A stretch of 64,000 nucleotides of DNA, from NCBI RefSeq assembly GCF_025244665.1, contig NZ_CP104205.1:806001-870000 (forward strand). Direction: 5' to 3'. Positions 61,750-64,000 of the stretch are shown here, in pieces. The notes under the pieces were generated by a model, which searched no databases, was not told the origin of the DNA, and saw nothing but the letters and a program-made list of their open reading frames with translations. Origin of the DNA: Maribacter litopenaei (GTDB lineage Bacteria > Bacteroidota > Bacteroidia > Flavobacteriales > Flavobacteriaceae). The position numbers were made by a program, and so were the translations under genes. Position 1 is the stretch's first letter; each line of letters opens with the position of its first letter.

Positions 61750-62430
61750 TTAAAATTGCGTATCCATATTAATATATTCCGGAAACTCGTTGCGGATCGC
61801 CTCTTCCTTGAATTTGCCACCATATTCAGCGGTTACCGTACTACTTTCAATATCGCGAATGCCACGGGAGTTTACGCAAAGATGTTTGGCATCTATAACA
61901 CATGCCACATCTTCTGTTCCTAAAACTTTTTGCAATTCCCTTACTATTTGGATATTAAGTCTTTCTTGTACCTGAGGTCTTTTGGCGTAATAATCTACGA
62001 TGCGGTTCATTTTTGAAAGTCCAACCACTGAACCATTTGATATATAGGCAACATGAGCCCTTCCAACAATAGGCAACAAATGATGTTCACAGGTAGAGTA
62101 AAGAGTAATGTTTTTTTCAACTAACATTTCCCCATATTTATACTTGTTCTCAAAAGTGGAAGAATTTGGTTTTCTATCAGGATGCAAGCCTCCAAAAATC
62201 TCCTTCACGAACATTTTGGCAACCCTATTTGGAGTGCCTTTAAGGCTATCGTCCTCCAAATCCATTCCCAAAGTGAGCAATATTTCACGAACGCTTCCTT
62301 TGATTCTTTCAATTTTTTCGTCATCACTTAGGATGAAGGCATCCTTGCGCAACGGGGTTTCTTCCGATGAGGAAATGTGGTCATCCCCCAATTGTTCAAA
62401 ATGCTCCTCCAATGTACCCTCTGTTTTCAT
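61750..62430 (-). CDS. folE: GTP cyclohydrolase I
   Basis: Opens the folate pathway: GTP to dihydroneopterin triphosphate. 226 residues, intact. Landmarks: VEKNITLYSTCEHHLLPIVG with the zinc cysteine and histidines, RIVDYYAKRPQVQERL, and CVIDAKHLCVNSRGI. First gene of the folE-cysS pair. Confidence 0.96.
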   Translation of the reverse strand: MKTEGTLEEHFEQLGDDHISSSEETPLRKDAFILSDDEKIERIKGSVREILLTLGMDLEDDSLKGTPNRVAKMFVKEIFGGLHPDRKPNSSTFENKYKYGEMLVEKNITLYSTCEHHLLPIVGRAHVAYISNGSVVGLSKMNRIVDYYAKRPQVQERLNIQIVRELQKVLGTEDVACVIDAKHLCVNSRGIRDIESSTVTAEYGGKFKEEAIRNEFPEYINMDTQF

Positions 62431-62453
62431 GTAAAACGAACTTTAACAAGACG

Positions 62454-62461
62454 CAAAGATA
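62454..62461 (-). promoter_or_regulatory. Likely -7 box of the folE-cysS operon
   Basis: On the minus strand this reads TATCTTTG, matching TAnnTTTG, about 24 bases before the folE start. The spacer on to 62673 shows no other clear feature. Confidence 0.5.
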
Positions 62462-62673
62462 TACATTATATAACACTTTATGTCATTTGATAGACGTTAC
62501 ATAGCATAAAACGGTGTTAAGGTCAACAAACTATTTTTTTTATTTTCGGGACTTGTTTTTAGAGCCTTTGACTACCGTTTATCGATTAACTGCCTAAAAA
62601 ATCCGTCAAAAAATACTAAACCTTTTATAACCTAGTTATTATATACGTTATATATTACTAGCCCCTTTGAAAT

Positions 62674-64000
62674 ATGCGAACACTTCTGTTTGTAACCTGC
62701 TCTTTGCTCTTTTTTTGTATGGATGGCAATGCGCAGAACTCCCGGACTGTAGAACAGCTATTCCTGTTTGTGCCGATGCCCCAATAATGGGATTGGCAGA
62801 TGGAGGTGGCGATATAGATGATTTTGACCCCGAGGTGGTTCGGCAAACTGGTTGTTTGGAAAAAGGTAGTGTTAGTTCTGCCAATATTGAGAACAATACA
62901 TCCTGGTTTGTTTTTAGGGCCGGTACCGGTGGTCAGGTAGGATTTGATATAGAAGCTCTTCCCACTGGTGGAAATTCTACCCCTACAGCAGAATGGGACT
63001 TTGCGGTTTACGATCCTTATGACCAATTAAGTGGTCAAAATTTTTGCTCGATTATTGGTGATGGAACTTCAGAACCCATTAGGTGTAATTACGAGGTGAA
63101 CAATACCAATTTTACCGGTATTGGTGTTAATCCTGAAACTGGACAGGAAGGAGCTCCCTTTTTAGTGGGAAGTCAAAACACATATGATGAATGGTTGGAT
63201 GTACAGCCAGGGGAAATCTATTATATTCTTATAAATAATTTCAATACTAATTTTGATGGGAATCCTGAACCTTTTATGCTAACCTTTACTGGTAATTCGG
63301 TAAATGAAAATCAAAATACCGCCTTGGATTGCACCCTTAGGGACGAGTTTTTAGGTTTGGACATAACAGCTTGTGAAGGTGATCCGGATATTGTGTTAAG
63401 TGCATTAAACTCTCCAGCTGGTTCCGATATTGCCAGTGTGGAATGGACAGTGGATTATGAAGACGATGGTATTATAGACGGTACTTTGGCTGGCTCCGAT
63501 CCTTTTGGGGCAGAATTGATAGTGACCAGTCCAAACTCCGGACGTTACTTTGCTTCCATAACCACAGCCTCAGGTACTCCACCAACAGTGGCCGATGTCG
63601 GGGGGATATTAATAACATTTTATGGCATTCCCATTTTGGATAGGGTAGAGGTATTGGATACCAATTTGTCAATTGATCCAGATGCAAATAATGTGGAGAT
63701 ATTTGTTGATGGGGATGGGGATTACGAATATGCAATCAATAATGGCGCCTTTCAGGATGATCCTATATTCTTGGATATCCCACCAGGAATAAACACGGTA
63801 ATCATCAATGATAAAAATGGTTGCGGGACTACAGAACCTGTTGAGTTTTTGGTAGTAGGCTACCCTAAGTTTTTTACGCCCAATGGAGATTCCATCAACG
63901 ATGAATGGAATATAAAAGGTATAGAGACACTAACCAATCCTATTGTATTTATTTTCGATAGATACGGAAAGCTCTTAAAACAGTTGGGAGCTGTGGATGG
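62674..64000 (+). CDS. Secreted surface protein with gliding-motility (CHU_C) C-terminal domain, cut by the right edge
   Basis: Signal peptide (RTLLFVTCSLLFFCMDGNA), then a beta-rich ectodomain (SPDCRTAIPVCADAPIMG, TSWFVFRAGTGGQVGFDIEA, several WDFAVYDPYDQ-like parts) and, near the edge, the type IX secretion C-terminal domain start: YPKFFTPNGDSINDEWNIKG and FDRYGKLLKQLG. So it is exported by the PorSS/type IX route and sits on the surface. More than 440 residues are in the window; the last 40-50 are missing. A break at 62741-62746, where a CCCCAGA context reads CCCGGA, shifts the frame after the signal peptide. Cargo or ligand unknown. Confidence 0.85.

Noticed and set aside
331-62746. Mass pseudogene formation (decaying genome)
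   Set aside because: Apart from the single motif the genes read cleanly with normal length, spacing, promoters and terminators. Random decay would not choose one pentamer.

Overview
The window is chromosomal DNA of a marine-type member of the family Flavobacteriaceae (Bacteroidota). Signs of this are fused SecDF, Bacteroidota-style -7 boxes (TAnnTTTG), the flavobacterial FtsE type, a large cell-surface protein with a gliding-motility C-terminal (type IX secretion) domain, DUF6588, DUF2911 and NIPSNAP proteins, a tmRNA tag GENNYALAA, and A/T-rich spacers. I see no phage, insertion sequence or CRISPR array. The content is mostly core metabolism and envelope genes in short operons.

Layout. 1-2.6 kb: a TolC-type channel and a membrane-fusion protein of an efflux pump (minus strand). 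2.7-3.0 kb: a small DUF2188 protein. 3.2-8.6 kb: a DabA/DabB inorganic-carbon uptake operon with two small partners, facing a LysR regulator across a perfect inverted repeat. 8.8-9.2 kb: tmRNA, with a 17-base copy of its 3' end 160 bases away. 9.5-18 kb: saccharopine/alanine-dehydrogenase-like enzyme, PHP phosphoesterase, DUF1801, kdsA, a porin-like protein, typA, a short-chain dehydrogenase and polyphosphate glucokinase. 18.3-29.1 kb: an unusual set made of an exported dikinase-like protein, two exported penicillin-binding/beta-lactamase-fold serine hydrolases, a cytosolic GH63-like glucosidase, and a nucleotide-translocase-like membrane protein fused to HEAT repeats. 29.4-32.5 kb: a PLP enzyme, a DgcN-type DUF1611 protein and a DgcA-type epimerase, probably for D-glutamate or murein-peptide use. 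32.5-42 kb: ftsE, a 1000-residue TPR protein with its outer-membrane partner, an OmpA-like protein, NIPSNAP, DUF6807 and NYN-LOTUS proteins. 42-53.5 kb: DUF2911, asnB, gyrB, DUF6588, mdh and secDF. 53.5-62.4 kb: ABC protein, GNAT, DUF192, lgt, yidD, then an aldehyde dehydrogenase/DUF779/AraC module, cysS and folE. The right edge cuts a large surface protein.

The strongest signal is not a gene. About twenty-five genes, including essential ones such as gyrB, typA, secDF, mdh and asnB, are broken. Nearly every break sits on one pentamer: where conservation calls for CCAGA (or TCTGG on the other strand), the text reads CCGAGA (one base inserted, 22 cases), CCGA (one base lost, 15 cases) or occasionally CCGTA or CCGGA. 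A live cell cannot carry this load, so I read it as a motif-specific reading error, most simply caused by a modified base in CCAGA during single-molecule sequencing. The genes are therefore annotated as full-length with the break positions given. If this is right, the window indirectly reports a DNA-modification system whose enzyme lies elsewhere in the genome.
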